Shown piece after piece: positions 10,239 through 20,200 of a DNA stretch of 64,000 bases (positions are counted from its first letter, which is position 1; each line of letters begins with the position of its first letter). The position numbers and the translations under genes are program-made. Below the pieces are notes generated by a model. That model had not been told where the DNA came from and made no database searches. It worked only from the letters and a program-made list of their open reading frames with translations. The DNA is from Streptomyces sp. NBC_01237 (lineage in GTDB: Bacteria; Actinomycetota; Actinomycetes; Streptomycetales; Streptomycetaceae): contig NZ_CP108508.1 of the NCBI RefSeq assembly GCF_035917275.1, forward strand, positions 4,526,001-4,590,000, written 5' to 3'.

Positions 10239-11321
10239 TCAGCGGAGGGGGGCCCGCCAGGCCACCGGTCCCGGCCGGCCCGCCTCCGCGAAACCCACCG
10301 CGAACGGCTTGTCGCCGTCGTCCGTCACCAGGTGGATGCTGCACTCCGTCACGCTGTCGCCCGGCGGGACCGTCCGGGCGACCCAGTCGGACGGACAGCC
10401 GGGGATCTTCGTGTCGAGGACGAAGGGGGTCTTCCCCCGTATCCGCCGACCGCCCTCGGTGAGCAGGCGGACTCGGTCGGCCTGGTCGGCGTAGAGGTCT
10501 TTCGGGCCGGTGTTGGTGTAGGTGACCGACACGTAGTACGGGACGCCGCGCCGCTCCTTCTCGTTGAGGCCGAGGTCCAGACCCGCGAGGTCGGCCGTGC
10601 TGCCCCGGCGTACGGACTTCAGCGTGGCCGGCAGTTCGAGGACGCCGTCCTCGTCGGTGTCCCACCGGACGCGGACGAGGTCGCCCGGCTCCGCCAGCCC
10701 TGCGGACGCCGCCTTGAGGCCGCCCTCGACGGGCCAGGTGGCGACCGCGCCGCCCTCGTCGAGGTAGCCGTCGGCGTTGTGCGTCAGCGACAGCACGCCT
10801 ACGCCCTCGGGCAGCGCGTAGGTCACGCATGTGTCGTACGAGTCGCCGGGAGCCAGCGTCTTCGGAGCGGTGTCCGCGCAGGGCAGGTCGACCCCGTCTG
10901 CCCTGCCGCCGCTGACGTGGACCTTCTCCCCGCGCGCCCAGTCGGTGCCGTTCAGAGCGAAGCCGCTGTCCACCATGTAGGCAGCGGGGATCCTCGTCCG
11001 ACCGGTGTTGGTGACCTCGAAGCCGAGGTAGTGGGGGACCATGCCCTTCAGCTCTTTGTCCACGCGCGCCCCCAGCATGTCCTCCTCCGAGCCCCGGACC
11101 AGGCTCTTGACCGTGATCCTGACGGCGTAGGACCGGTGGTCGGTGTCCGTGTGGACGACGTCCCGTGCGCCCGTCCGCACCGGCAGGTCCGTCCAGGAGG
11201 CAGGCATCTCCGCAGCTTGCTCCACGGTCCCACCCGGACTCTGTTCCCCCGTGCATCCGGCGAAGAGGGGTATCGCCGCCGCGCTCACGGTGGCCTTCTT
11301 GACGTAGCTGGACAGGCGCAT
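10239..11321 (-). CDS. Secreted lipoprotein of unknown function
   Basis: 360 residues with a lipoprotein signal: basic MRLSSYVKK, a hydrophobic stretch and the lipobox PLFAGC, followed by a polar linker. The mature part contains two similar halves (each with a VRITVKSLV/VSVTYTNTG-like strand run, a [L/M]...[G]..VPYYVS or VPHYLGFEVTNTG segment), suggesting a duplicated beta-sandwich domain as in DUF4352-type extracellular proteins. Function is not recognised. ATG at this end has an AGGGA site five bases upstream; a GTG-type extension of six codons is less likely. Confidence 0.8.
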   Translation of the reverse strand: MRLSSYVKKATVSAAAIPLFAGCTGEQSPGGTVEQAAEMPASWTDLPVRTGARDVVHTDTDHRSYAVRITVKSLVRGSEEDMLGARVDKELKGMVPHYLGFEVTNTGRTRIPAAYMVDSGFALNGTDWARGEKVHVSGGRADGVDLPCADTAPKTLAPGDSYDTCVTYALPEGVGVLSLTHNADGYLDEGGAVATWPVEGGLKAASAGLAEPGDLVRVRWDTDEDGVLELPATLKSVRRGSTADLAGLDLGLNEKERRGVPYYVSVTYTNTGPKDLYADQADRVRLLTEGGRRIRGKTPFVLDTKIPGCPSDWVARTVPPGDSVTECSIHLVTDDGDKPFAVGFAEAGRPGPVAWRAPLR

Positions 11322-11856
11322 GGACTTCCCTTGCCGCACGGTGATCCGGATCCGCCGGAGACTGACGCATCGTAGGACGTCATACCGGAGGCGGCGGGTG
11401 GAGGGCCCGGTGCGGTTGCTGTCGCTTCTGGCCCTCAGCGGGAGTGCGGTAGGGCCGCGTGGCCGAGTGGCTGGTCACGTCGGGCGCTCAACGCTGCCGC
11501 GCTCGTACGGCTCCCCGGCTCCGGGGGAGGGGTCCGGGGTATGCGGAACCGCAGCGCGCACGGAGGGACTTGGCGGCTTCGCCCCAGGGGCCTTTGCGCC
11601 CGGAGCGACGCCGTGCTCCGGTACACGGGGGTGTCAACAACTGTCCGCAACAGGCCGTTTCAGCCATGGAAGAGCTATTTGCCATGGATTCCGCACTGGT
11701 TGAGCGACGGTATGGACACGGTAGAGCTGCAGCTGGATGTACGTTTCGCCCCGGGCCCGCCTGCGCTTGACCGCGTCCTTATCTGTGCCTTACTTTCCGG
11801 CATGCCTGGCTGGAAAATGTGAGCCCTCGCACGGGGGGCCCGGGGAGGGAATCACC
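11322..11856. other. Intergenic region upstream of the DUF805 gene
   Basis: No gene supported. It contains a small hairpin (CTCCCCGG/CCGGGGGAG, 11511-11529) and a relatively AT-rich stretch around 11635-11700 that may hold the promoter of the downstream gene. Several short open frames lack codon bias. Confidence 0.5.
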
Positions 11857-12213
11857 ATGAACTGGTACCTGGACGTACTCAAGAACTACGCAGGCTTCAG
11901 CGGTCGCGCACGCCGCAAGGAGTACTGGATGTTCGTGCTCTTCAACTTCATCGCTGCCGTGATCCTGATGGTCATCGGCGGGGTGATAGGCACGCAGATC
12001 CCGTACTACATCTACCTCGTCGCGGTCATCGTCCCCTCGATCGCGGTCGTCGTGCGCCGGCTGCACGACACCGGCCGTTCGGGCTGGTGGATCCTGATCT
12101 CGCTCGTCCCGCTGGTCGGCGGCATCATCCTGCTGGTCTTCCTGGCCACCGAGGGCAAGTACGAGGCGAACGAGTACGGTGCCAACCCGAAGCTGGCTCC
12201 GCAGGGCATCTGA
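11857..12213 (+). CDS. DUF805 family membrane protein
   Basis: 118 residues. MNWYLDVLKNYAGFSGRARR is the characteristic DUF805 opening (Y-x-G-R-x-x-R-x-E-Y/F-W). Three membrane helices follow, with the conserved VRRLHDTGRSGWW loop between helices 2 and 3. The family is common in bacteria and uncharacterised. A GGGGAGGG ribosome site precedes the ATG. A short hairpin terminator follows the stop. Confidence 0.9.
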   Translation: MNWYLDVLKNYAGFSGRARRKEYWMFVLFNFIAAVILMVIGGVIGTQIPYYIYLVAVIVPSIAVVVRRLHDTGRSGWWILISLVPLVGGIILLVFLATEGKYEANEYGANPKLAPQGI

Positions 12214-12222
12214 TTCACCGCT

Positions 12223-12241
12223 CCGGCCCGTCACGGGCCGG
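12223..12241 (+). terminator. Hairpin terminator after the DUF805 gene
   Basis: CCGGCCC and GGGCCGG flank a 5-nt loop nine bases after the stop codon. It is compact and has no T-run. Confidence 0.6.
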
Positions 12242-12289
12242 AACACCGCACGGGCCGGGTGCAGCGCGAGCTGCCCCGGCCTTTGCCGT

Positions 12290-12369
12290 GTCCGCGCGGG
12301 CGTGCGCGGGCGGGCTGCCTTCCACGGTCCGTCGAGACATCACCGGATGTCCGCGCGGGCGTGCGCGGG
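12290..12369. repeat. 21-bp direct repeat
   Basis: GTCCGCGCGGGCGTGCGCGG followed by G occurs at 12290 and again at 12349, each followed within about ten bases by GGGCTGCC. It lies in the tail region between the DUF805 gene and the converging membrane protein gene. Confidence 0.7.
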
Positions 12370-12483
12370 GCGGGCACGGGCTGCCTGATGCGCGCGGGGT
12401 GTCGCTCACCGGCCGGGGGCGGTGGACGACGGGCGGTGGCCGACGGGCGGTGGGCGGCGGGTGTTGGCCGCCGGCCGGGGGCG

Positions 12484-13311
12484 TCAGTCCGGCTGGTGCT
12501 CGGGGCCGCCGAAGTCCGGGCTCGTGAAGTCGGGGCTGGTGAAGGTCGGCCGTGGTCCCGCCGAGGGGCCGTCCTCCGGACCGGAGAAGTCCGGGCTGCT
12601 GTAGCCGATCTTCGGGATGCGGTTCGGGGAGCGGTGCGGGGTCCGGGCGGCGGGACCGGCGGTCGGATCGTCCAGGGCGTCCCGCAGGAACGGCAGGATG
12701 CCGCGTTCCAGCAGGGCGTGGCGCCAGGCCTCCCTGGCCCGCGCGATCTCTTCCGGAAGCTCCTGCTCCTCGTTCTCGGCGGACAGCGAGGACGCGCCGT
12801 TGTGCAGCGCGGTGACCAGCAGCCCCGTGGCGGCGACGAGGCTGGCCACCGCGGCGAGGGCCCCGAAGAACCACCCGGCCGTGACCATGGTGCCGGCGAA
12901 GGCGAGCGACGGACTGACGGCCTTCAGTACATAGCCGACCAGCAGGAAGATCAGAGAGGCCGTCCCCGCCAGGACCGGAGCCAGGACCGTGACGGCCGCG
13001 CCTATCCCGCCCGTCCGGTCCGTGCCGTCCAGCGGTGTACCGAGGTCCGGTTCCTGCTCCTCGTCCTGGTCCGCCGCACCCGTGGGCGTACGCAGCTCGC
13101 CGCGGGCGCGCACATAGTGCTCGTACTCCGTGGCGGCGGCCGCGGTGATCAGGTCCGTGGCGTTCAGCGCCATGGTGCGCAGCTGTTCCGTATTGAGACG
13201 GTCCCCGACGCCGTCCAGATCCGGGCGTTCATGAGCATGACGAAGTGCGTCACCGAGGATCCGCTCGTACTCGGGGCGGTCCTCGGCCAGCAGGTGCGGA
13301 GCGCTAGTCAT
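12484..13311 (-). CDS. Membrane protein with SPDF-repeat C-terminus
   Basis: 275 residues. An N-terminal soluble region contains YERILGDALRHAHERPDLDG. Two membrane helices follow (about residues 100-125 and 137-162), then a cytoplasmic-type helical region and a Pro-rich tail in which S-P-D-F recurs three times (YSSPDF, FTSPDF, FTSPDF). Function not recognised. The second of two ATGs was chosen: GGGGG lies six bases before it but abuts the first ATG. Confidence 0.7.
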   Translation of the reverse strand: MTSAPHLLAEDRPEYERILGDALRHAHERPDLDGVGDRLNTEQLRTMALNATDLITAAAATEYEHYVRARGELRTPTGAADQDEEQEPDLGTPLDGTDRTGGIGAAVTVLAPVLAGTASLIFLLVGYVLKAVSPSLAFAGTMVTAGWFFGALAAVASLVAATGLLVTALHNGASSLSAENEEQELPEEIARAREAWRHALLERGILPFLRDALDDPTAGPAARTPHRSPNRIPKIGYSSPDFSGPEDGPSAGPRPTFTSPDFTSPDFGGPEHQPD

Positions 13312-13499
13312 ATGCATCCCCCGATGCTCCGTAGGGCCTGATGCGCCGCGGTGGCCGGGCGATCGGGCGGAAACGGAGGAGAGCCTGCTACTGATACGCC
13401 GATGGTAGAGCGCTCACGGCACGGGGTGACAGGGGCTTTCCGTAATTGGGCCCGGTGATCGGCGGAGTCAGGTCGTGGATGCGCCTTCCCCGACAGCCC

Positions 13500-14558
13500 T
13501 CAGTCATGCAGGGGGAGTTGGACCACCAGTAGTTTTCCGGCCATGGTCACTCCGCCGTCCATGGCGATGGCGAGCCCGTCGGCGTACACATGCGGACCGT
13601 TCACCACCGGTCCCGCGCCGTTCTCGCCGTCCTCCGAGCCGACCTCGCCGAGCAGATACGGAATGGGGCTGTGACCATGGACGACGCGCTGTCCGCCATA
13701 GGTCGTCATCAGCTCGCGCACCGCCTGGGAGCCGCCCTCGTCGCGGAAGGCGAACCGCTTGGTGAGCTTGCGGAAGAGGTCCCAGCACTCGTCGGCGTCG
13801 TTGCGGGTGAGAATGGCGTGCACCGTGTCGTTGACGTCCTCGATGGTGGACCCGTAGTCGAGGTACGCCGTCGTGTCGGAGTGCATCAGCAGGTGCCCGT
13901 CCTCCTCGACGACCGCGTCGAGCCGGGACATCCACTGGAGGTGGACGTCCTGGAGCCGCTCCATGTCCGTCTTCTGGCCGCCGTTGAGCAGCCAGGCGGC
14001 CTGGAAGGTGGCGGTGCCGGCTCCGGAGTTGACCGGGGTGTCGGCGAACCGCTTGGCGCCGATCAGCAGCAGCTCGTGGTTTCCCATGAGGGCCTTGCAG
14101 TAGCCGCCCGCGGCCGCCGCCTCGGCGGAGAGGCGCATGACGAGGTCGATGACGCCGATGCCGTCCGGGCCGCGGTCCGTGAAGTCACCGAGGAACCACA
14201 GCCGGGCGTTGCCCGCGGTCCAGTTGCCGTCGGCGTCGACGAGACCCTGTTCGGCGAGGGCGGCCAGCAGCTCGTCCAGATAGCCGTGGACGTCACCCAC
14301 GACAAACAGCGGTCCGCGCTCCGTAGCGGGAACGGCCTGCGGGGCCGCGGCGGTCCGCGCCTGGACGGTGTCGCCGCGATGGATGACGGGAAGATCGCGT
14401 TCGGTGGGCGTGTAACCCTCCGGCGGTTCGTCGCCGGGCAGGGCGTTGCCCGGGTGCGGTGGGTGCCGAGGCACGGGCGTCTGCGCATACGGCGGTACGC
14501 GGAAGTCGCGCAACGTCGCCGTCCGCACCACGGGTTCCTGACCGGCCCCCTGAGTCAT
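13500..14558 (-). CDS. Calcineurin-like metallophosphatase
   Basis: 352 residues with the metallophosphoesterase metal-site motifs in order: GDVHG (near residue 90), GDFTDRGPDG (near 130), GNHE (near 165) and the late VHGHSPIP. This is the arrangement of PPP/ApaH-type phosphatases that use a dinuclear metal centre. The substrate (phosphoprotein or nucleotide) is not evident. The N-terminal 75 residues are proline-rich and poorly conserved. The ATG has a GGAGGGG ribosome site. Confidence 0.88.
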   Translation of the reverse strand: MTQGAGQEPVVRTATLRDFRVPPYAQTPVPRHPPHPGNALPGDEPPEGYTPTERDLPVIHRGDTVQARTAAAPQAVPATERGPLFVVGDVHGYLDELLAALAEQGLVDADGNWTAGNARLWFLGDFTDRGPDGIGVIDLVMRLSAEAAAAGGYCKALMGNHELLLIGAKRFADTPVNSGAGTATFQAAWLLNGGQKTDMERLQDVHLQWMSRLDAVVEEDGHLLMHSDTTAYLDYGSTIEDVNDTVHAILTRNDADECWDLFRKLTKRFAFRDEGGSQAVRELMTTYGGQRVVHGHSPIPYLLGEVGSEDGENGAGPVVNGPHVYADGLAIAMDGGVTMAGKLLVVQLPLHD

Positions 14559-14732
14559 CGACCCCTCCACCACCGTCGCGCCGCCGTACACCTGACGGGC
14601 CGTGCCTGGTAGAGGTGGTCCGCGGTGTCGTGCGCCCATCATAGGAATGCGGATCGTGCTGTGTGACGCACCAGGGGTGGTGAATCCGGGCGCACGCACG
14701 GTTCACCGGCCAATTGGTCCGGAATAATACGA

Positions 14733-15845
14733 TCAGTCCCCGCTCGGCGATCGTGGCGGACTGACGGTGGTGCGGGGCGGACGCCGTTGCGAGGAGGTCC
14801 GGACGATGAGCTCCGTCGGTATCACCTGCTCCACCGGACCGTCGTGTTCGACGCCTTCGATGGCGTCGATGAGGAGCTGGACCACGGCTGTGCCGATGCG
14901 GTGCGGTTTGAGCGAGAGCGTCGTGATGGGCGGCTCGGTGCTCGCGTACACGGTGGACTCGCTGCAGCAGACCAGCAGCAGGTCCTCGGGGACCCGCAGA
15001 CCGTAGCGGCGGGCGGCCGCCAGCAGATCGGTCCCGTTGGGGTCGAAGAGCCCGTAGACGGCGTCGGGGCGGTCCGGGCGGGCGAGGAGGCGGTCGGCGG
15101 CGACCGCACCCGCGCAGGGGTCGTGGGCCGGGTAGGACTCGTAGACCGGGTCCTGGCCCACCTGCTCGCACCAGTGGAGATACGCGGTGGTGGACAGCCG
15201 GGTGTACGTGTCGGTGGTGGTGCCGGTCAGCAGGCCGATACGGCGCGCTCCGGCGGCGGCGAGGTGGTCGAGGAGATCGAGCACGGCGGCCCGGTGGTCG
15301 TTGTCGACCCAGGCGGTGACCGGAAGCGTCCCGGCCGGGCGGCCGTCCGAGACGACGGGCAGGCCCTGGCGTACGAGTTCGGTGACGACCGGGTCCTGGT
15401 CGGAGGGGTCGATGACGACGGTGCCGTCGAGTGCGACGTTCGACCAGACGTCGTGGCGGGAGGTGGCGGGGAGGATGACGAGGGCGTATCCGCGGTCGAG
15501 GGCCGCGGAGGTCGCGGCTCTGGCCATCTCCGCGAAGTACGCGAATTCGGTGAAGGTGAAAGGTTCATTCCCGTAGGTGGTCACGGTCAGGCCGATCAGG
15601 CCGGACCTGCCGGTACGGAGGGTTCGGGCCGCGGCGGACGGGCGGTAGCCCAGGCGCTCTGCGACCTCGCGGACATGGCGGCGGGTGGCGTCCGGGAGCC
15701 TGCCCTTGCCGTTGAGCGCGTCGGAGACGGTCGTGATCGAGACCCCGGCCGCGGCGGCCACGTCCCGGATACCCGCCCGTCCCGGCCGGCTGTTGCGCCG
15801 GGGTGTCTCCGTCCGGCTCACCTGGTGCTTCCCTGCTGCTGTCAT
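14733..15845 (-). CDS. LacI-family transcriptional regulator
   Basis: 370 residues. A LacI helix-turn-helix near residues 26-75 (GIRDVAAAAGVSITTVSDAL, then the hinge region LGYRPSAAARTLRTGRSGLIG) is followed by a periplasmic-binding-protein-like sensor domain. Serine and aspartate positions in the sensor do not identify the sugar. It diverges from hisC with a 358-bp gap, and no sugar transporter is nearby, so the target is unclear. An ATG 45 bases upstream of the basic region was chosen; a longer frame exists. Confidence 0.88.
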   Translation of the reverse strand: MTAAGKHQVSRTETPRRNSRPGRAGIRDVAAAAGVSITTVSDALNGKGRLPDATRRHVREVAERLGYRPSAAARTLRTGRSGLIGLTVTTYGNEPFTFTEFAYFAEMARAATSAALDRGYALVILPATSRHDVWSNVALDGTVVIDPSDQDPVVTELVRQGLPVVSDGRPAGTLPVTAWVDNDHRAAVLDLLDHLAAAGARRIGLLTGTTTDTYTRLSTTAYLHWCEQVGQDPVYESYPAHDPCAGAVAADRLLARPDRPDAVYGLFDPNGTDLLAAARRYGLRVPEDLLLVCCSESTVYASTEPPITTLSLKPHRIGTAVVQLLIDAIEGVEHDGPVEQVIPTELIVRTSSQRRPPRTTVSPPRSPSGD

Positions 15846-16203
15846 GGCGAGCCGATAGTAGGGCTCGGAGGGGTGGTCAGGCCGGTCGCATATGCGCACG
15901 TTGACAGGCACGTTTCTGCATGGTCATCGTCGACCAAATGCCTTGCAAGTAAAGGGTGTTGGGTGCCTGAACCTCAGTGTGTCATGTGTCGGACGGTGTG
16001 GGCCTACTAAATGTTCGATGTTTCGAAGAGGTCTCAACTCACCACTTCGGGGGACGCGCGCCACGGAGTGAGCCACCGGCGTGCGTCGGGACGGAGAAAC
16101 GCTCCCCCCTCGAACGATTCCTCGCTCCCGCCATTCGCAGCAGGGCCCAATCCTCATAAGGTGAGCAGTATTGATGCGTGCGGATGACCTAGGAGGACCT
16201 GCG
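15846..16203. other. Divergent promoter region, LacI regulator / hisC
   Basis: No gene. Less GC-rich than neighbours between 15900 and 16040. Contains the small palindrome CTTGCAAG (15942-15949). AGGAGG at 16191 is the hisC ribosome site. Confidence 0.6.
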
Positions 16204-17283
16204 GTGAGCGAGACGAGCCCCAAGCTGCGTGCCGAGCTGGACGGTGTGCCTGCCTATGTGCCGGGCAAGCCGGCCGCCGCCGATGGACCGGTCGCCTTCA
16301 AGCTGTCCTCCAACGAGAACCCGTATCCGCCGCTGCCCGGCGTGCTGGAGTCCACGCTGGCCGCGGCTGCGGACTTCAACCGGTACCCGGACATGGCGTG
16401 TACCGCTCTGATGAACGAGCTGGCCGAACGCTTCGGTGTGCCCCTCGCCCATCTGGCGACCGGTACCGGATCGGTCGGTGTGGCCCAGCAGCTGCTCCAG
16501 GCCACCTCGGGCCCCGGCGACGAGGTCATCTACGCCTGGCGTTCCTTCGAGGCGTACCCGATCATCACCCAGGTCAGCGGGGCGACCTCGGTGAAGGTGC
16601 CGCTGACCGACGGCGAGGTGCACGATCTCGACGCGATGGCGGACGCGATCACCGACCGGACCCGGATGATCTTCGTCTGCAACCCGAACAACCCGACCGG
16701 CACCGCTGTGCGCAGGGCCGAGCTGGAGCGGTTCCTGGACCGGGTGCCGGGCGATGTCCTGGTGGTGCTCGACGAGGCGTACCGGGAGTTCGTCCGTGAT
16801 GTCGAGGTGCCGGACGGCATCGAGATCTACCGGGACCGGCCCAATGTGGCGGTGCTGAGGACCTTCTCCAAGGCGTACGGCCTGGCAGGGCTGCGGGTCG
16901 GGTTCGCGGTGGCCCATGAGCCGGTGGCCGCCGCGCTGCGGAAGACGGCCGTCCCCTTCGGCGTCAGCCAGCTCGCGCAGGACGCGGCGGTCGCGTCGCT
17001 CCGGGCCGAGGACGAACTGCTGGGACGGGTCGGCTTCCTGGTCGGCGAGCGGACCCGGGTGTACGAGGGGCTGGTGGGGCAGGGGTGGACCGTTCCGGAG
17101 TCCCAGGCCAACTTCGTCTGGCTGCGGCTCGGCGACCGCACCGGCGACTTCGCCGCCGTCTGCGAGAAGGCCGGTGTCGTGGTGCGGCCGTTCGCCGGTG
17201 AGGGAGTGCGGGTCTCGGTCGGGGAGGGCGAGGCGAACGACCTGTTCCTGAAGGTGGCGGAGGAGTACCGCGCGCGGCTGTAG
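16204..17283 (+). CDS. hisC: Histidinol-phosphate / aromatic aminotransferase
   Basis: 359 residues of a class II PLP aminotransferase. It has [13 protein letters not shown] at the N-terminus, CNPNNPTGT (about 159-167), the Asp/Tyr pair in LDEAYREF and the Schiff-base lysine in [12 protein letters not shown] (K223). The enzyme swaps an amino group between glutamate and histidinol phosphate or an aromatic keto acid. It stands alone, away from a his operon, so it may be the paralogue acting on phenylpyruvate; pheA lies 25 kb away in this window. GTG start with AGGAGG seven bases upstream. Confidence 0.85.
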   Translation: MSETSPKLRAELDGVPAYVPGKPAAADGPVAFKLSSNENPYPPLPGVLESTLAAAADFNRYPDMACTALMNELAERFGVPLAHLATGTGSVGVAQQLLQATSGPGDEVIYAWRSFEAYPIITQVSGATSVKVPLTDGEVHDLDAMADAITDRTRMIFVCNPNNPTGTAVRRAELERFLDRVPGDVLVVLDEAYREFVRDVEVPDGIEIYRDRPNVAVLRTFSKAYGLAGLRVGFAVAHEPVAAALRKTAVPFGVSQLAQDAAVASLRAEDELLGRVGFLVGERTRVYEGLVGQGWTVPESQANFVWLRLGDRTGDFAAVCEKAGVVVRPFAGEGVRVSVGEGEANDLFLKVAEEYRARL

Positions 17284-17418
17284 CAGGGGAGTGCCGCGCG
17301 CGGCTGTCGCGGAGAGGCGCCGCGCGGCTTCGGCCGACAGCGTTGAGCGGCGATCGGCGGCGATCGGTTGCCCTCGGCCGTGGCGGCCGGCCATTGCCGG
17401 TCGCGCCAGTACGTCCAC

Positions 17419-17459
17419 CGGTGGCCCCGGACCCCGACCTGCGGGGTCCGGGGCCACCG
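17419..17459 (+). terminator. Strong terminator between hisC and cydA
   Basis: A perfect 17-bp stem (17419-17435 with 17443-17459, arms starting CGGTGGCCCCGGACC) closes a 7-nt loop. It isolates the cyd operon from hisC. Confidence 0.85.
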
Positions 17460-17568
17460 TGCTGTCCGGGGGCGTTCCCGGTGGATTGCGGGGGGATCGT
17501 GCTGAAAGCCCGAAGAGGGGTACCCCGCACGAACGCCCCGAAAGTCTGTGCGCCATAATGCTTGTGAA

Positions 17569-17584
17569 TGTGAACGCGTTCACA
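17569..17584. promoter_or_regulatory. Rex operator (ROP) of the cyd operon
   Basis: TGTGAACGCGTTCACA is a perfect 16-bp palindrome matching the Rex operator known from Streptomyces cydA promoters. Rex represses at low NADH/NAD+ and releases DNA when NADH rises under oxygen limitation. It lies 85 bp before the cydA GTG. Confidence 0.93.
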
Positions 17585-17668
17585 AGCGTGTCACGGTTCG
17601 TCCCGTGATTGACGGGATTAACAGGGCAAGCTGCCGCTGTGACCACGGCGACCTAAGGAGAAGACGAC

Positions 17669-19180
17669 GTGGACCTAGCTCTGGCGCCGGAGACCCTGGC
17701 GCGATGGCAGTTCGGTATTACCACCGTCTACCACTTCCTCTTCGTCCCCCTGACGATCTCGCTCGCCGCGCTCACCGCCGGCCTGCAGACCGCCTGGGTC
17801 CGGACGAGCAACGAGAAGTACCTCAGGGCTACCAAGTTCTGGGGCAAGCTCTTCCTGATCAACATCGCCATGGGTGTGGTCACCGGCATCGTCCAGGAGT
17901 TCCAGTTCGGAATGAACTGGTCCGACTACTCACGGTTCGTCGGCGACATCTTCGGCGCACCGCTCGCCTTCGAAGCGCTGATCGCGTTCTTCTTCGAGTC
18001 CACCTTCATCGGGCTGTGGATCTTCGGCTGGGACAAGCTGCCGAAGAAGATCCACCTCGCCTGTATGTGGATGGTCTCGATCGGCACCATCCTCTCCGCG
18101 TACTTCATCCTGGCGGCCAACTCCTGGATGCAGCACCCGGTCGGCTACCGGATCAACAAGGAACGCGGCCGCGCCGAGCTCACCGACTTCTGGCACGTGC
18201 TCACGCAGAACACCGCGCTCACCCAGTTCTTCCACACCATCACGGCGGCGTTCCTCGTCGGTGGCGCCTTCATGGTCGGCATCGCCGCCTTCCACCTGGC
18301 GCGCAAGAAGCACATCCCGGTGATGCGGACCTCGCTGCGGGTGGGCCTGGTCACGGTCGTGATCGCCGGACTGCTCACCGCGGTCAGCGGCGACCTGCTG
18401 GGCAAGGTGATGTTCAAGCAGCAGCCGATGAAGATGGCGGCGGCCGAGGCGCTGTGGGACGGCCAGAACTCGGCGCCCTTCTCGATCTTCGCGTACGGGG
18501 ATGTCAGCAAGGGCCACAACTCCGTGGAGATCTCGATCCCGGGGATACTGTCCTTCCTCGCGGACGACGACTTCAACTCGTACGTCCCCGGCATCAACGA
18601 CATCAACAAGGCCGAGCAGGAGAAGTTCGGGCCCGGCGACTACCGGCCGAACATTCCCGTCGCCTTCTGGAGCTTCCGCTGGATGATCGGCTTCGGGATG
18701 GCGTCCTTCGCCCTCGGCATCCTGGGGCTGTGGCTGACCCGGAAGAAGTTCATGCTGCCACCGGGGATGCGTACCGGTGAGGACGAAGTGCCACATCTGG
18801 TCCTGTTCAAGAACAAGGCGCTGAGCCCGAAGCTCACCAAGCTCTACTGGATCGTCGCGCTCTGGACCCTGCTCTTCCCGCTGATCGCCAACTCCTGGGG
18901 CTGGATCTTCACCGAGATGGGGCGTCAGCCCTGGGTCGTCTATGGCGTGCTCCAGACCCGTGACGCGGTCTCCCCCGGTGTCTCGCAGGGCGAGGTCTTC
19001 GCCTCGATGACCATCTTCACCCTGCTCTACGCGGTGCTCGCCGTGATCGAGGTCAAGCTGCTCGTGAAGTACATCAAGGCCGGACCGCCGGAACTCACGG
19101 AGGCCGACCTCAACCCGCCCACCAAGATCGGCGGTCATGACGAAGACGACGCCGACCGGCCGATGGCCTTCTCCTACTGA
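17669..19180 (+). CDS. cydA: Cytochrome bd quinol oxidase subunit I
   Basis: 503 residues. CydA binds the hemes and oxidises quinol while reducing oxygen to water. Visible features are His22 in the first helix (YHFLFVPLTISLAAL), the KFWGKLFLINIAMGVVTGIV helix, the QFGMNWSDYS motif, the heme-ligand region FFHTITAAFLVGG and GRQPW late in the protein. The quinol loop is short, as in Gram-positive bd oxidases. A GTG start follows AAGGAG. It begins the operon with cydB 18 bp later and sits behind a Rex operator. Confidence 0.97.
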   Translation: MDLALAPETLARWQFGITTVYHFLFVPLTISLAALTAGLQTAWVRTSNEKYLRATKFWGKLFLINIAMGVVTGIVQEFQFGMNWSDYSRFVGDIFGAPLAFEALIAFFFESTFIGLWIFGWDKLPKKIHLACMWMVSIGTILSAYFILAANSWMQHPVGYRINKERGRAELTDFWHVLTQNTALTQFFHTITAAFLVGGAFMVGIAAFHLARKKHIPVMRTSLRVGLVTVVIAGLLTAVSGDLLGKVMFKQQPMKMAAAEALWDGQNSAPFSIFAYGDVSKGHNSVEISIPGILSFLADDDFNSYVPGINDINKAEQEKFGPGDYRPNIPVAFWSFRWMIGFGMASFALGILGLWLTRKKFMLPPGMRTGEDEVPHLVLFKNKALSPKLTKLYWIVALWTLLFPLIANSWGWIFTEMGRQPWVVYGVLQTRDAVSPGVSQGEVFASMTIFTLLYAVLAVIEVKLLVKYIKAGPPELTEADLNPPTKIGGHDEDDADRPMAFSY

Positions 19181-19198
19181 GAGCAGAGGAGCTGAGAG

Positions 19199-20200
19199 AT
19201 GGAACTCCACGACGTCTGGTTCGTGCTCATCGCCGTCCTCTGGATCGGCTACTTCTTCCTGGAGGGATTCGACTTCGGGATCGGAGTCCTCACCAAGCTG
19301 CTGGCCCGTGACCGCAAGGAGCGGCGGGTCCTGATCAATACGATCGGGCCCGTCTGGGACGGCAACGAGGTCTGGCTGCTCTCCGCGGGAGGCGCGACCT
19401 TCGCCGCCTTCCCGGAGTGGTACGCCACGCTGTTCTCCGGCTTCTATCTGCCGCTGCTGATCATCCTGCTCTGTCTGATCGTGCGGGGTGTCGCCTTCGA
19501 GTACCGCGCCAAGCGGCCCGAGGAGAGGTGGCAGACCAACTGGGAGAACGCGATCTTCTGGACCTCGCTGATCCCCGCACTGCTGTGGGGCGTGGCGTTC
19601 GGGAACATCGTGCGCGGCGTGAAGATCGACGCCGACATGGAGTACGTCGGCAACTTCTGGGACCTGCTCAACCCGTACTCCCTCCTCGGCGGGCTGGTCA
19701 CGCTCTTCCTGTTCACCTTCCACGGCTCGGTGTTCGCCGCGCTCAAGACGGTCGGGGACATCCGGGAGCGGTCACGCAAGCTCGCTCTCAAGCTGGGCCT
19801 GGTCACCGCGGTGCTCGCGCTGGGCTTCCTGGTGTGGACCCAGGCCGACAACGGCGACAGCTGGAGCCTGCTCGCGATGATCATCGCCGTGGTGGCGCTG
19901 GTCGGTGCGATCGGCGCCATCGCGGTGGGGCGCGAGGGCTGGTCGTTCGCACTTTCGGGCGTGACGATCACGGCGGCGGTCGCCATGCTCTTCCTGACGC
20001 TCTTCCCGAACGTCATGCCGTCCTCGCTCAACGACGCCTGGAACCTCACGGTCACCAACGCCTCGTCCACCCCGTACACCTTGAAGATCATGACCTGGTG
20101 TGCCGGGATCGCGACGCCCGTGGTGCTGATGTACCAGGGGTGGACGTACTGGGTGTTCCGCAAGCGCATCGGTACGCAGCACATCGCCGACGCGCACTGA
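19199..20200 (+). CDS. cydB: Cytochrome bd quinol oxidase subunit II
   Basis: 333 residues, with eight hydrophobic segments and the CydB N-terminus DVWFVLIAVLWIGYFFLEGF DFGIG. It contains IGPVWDGNEVWLL, the conserved loop where Trp/Asp/Glu residues support the heme environment of subunit I. It pairs with CydA in the membrane. Start ATG follows GAGGAG; the stop lies 59 bp before the fused ABC exporter gene. Confidence 0.97.
   Translation: MELHDVWFVLIAVLWIGYFFLEGFDFGIGVLTKLLARDRKERRVLINTIGPVWDGNEVWLLSAGGATFAAFPEWYATLFSGFYLPLLIILLCLIVRGVAFEYRAKRPEERWQTNWENAIFWTSLIPALLWGVAFGNIVRGVKIDADMEYVGNFWDLLNPYSLLGGLVTLFLFTFHGSVFAALKTVGDIRERSRKLALKLGLVTAVLALGFLVWTQADNGDSWSLLAMIIAVVALVGAIGAIAVGREGWSFALSGVTITAAVAMLFLTLFPNVMPSSLNDAWNLTVTNASSTPYTLKIMTWCAGIATPVVLMYQGWTYWVFRKRIGTQHIADAH

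Noticed and set aside
11456-11545. tRNA-like segment with GGCCGAGTGGC
   Set aside because: Resembles the D arm of a class II tRNA, but the acceptor and anticodon stems do not form.
17930-19723. 597-codon minus-strand frame opposite cydA
   Set aside because: His/Asp/Val-rich antisense shadow of cydA-cydB.
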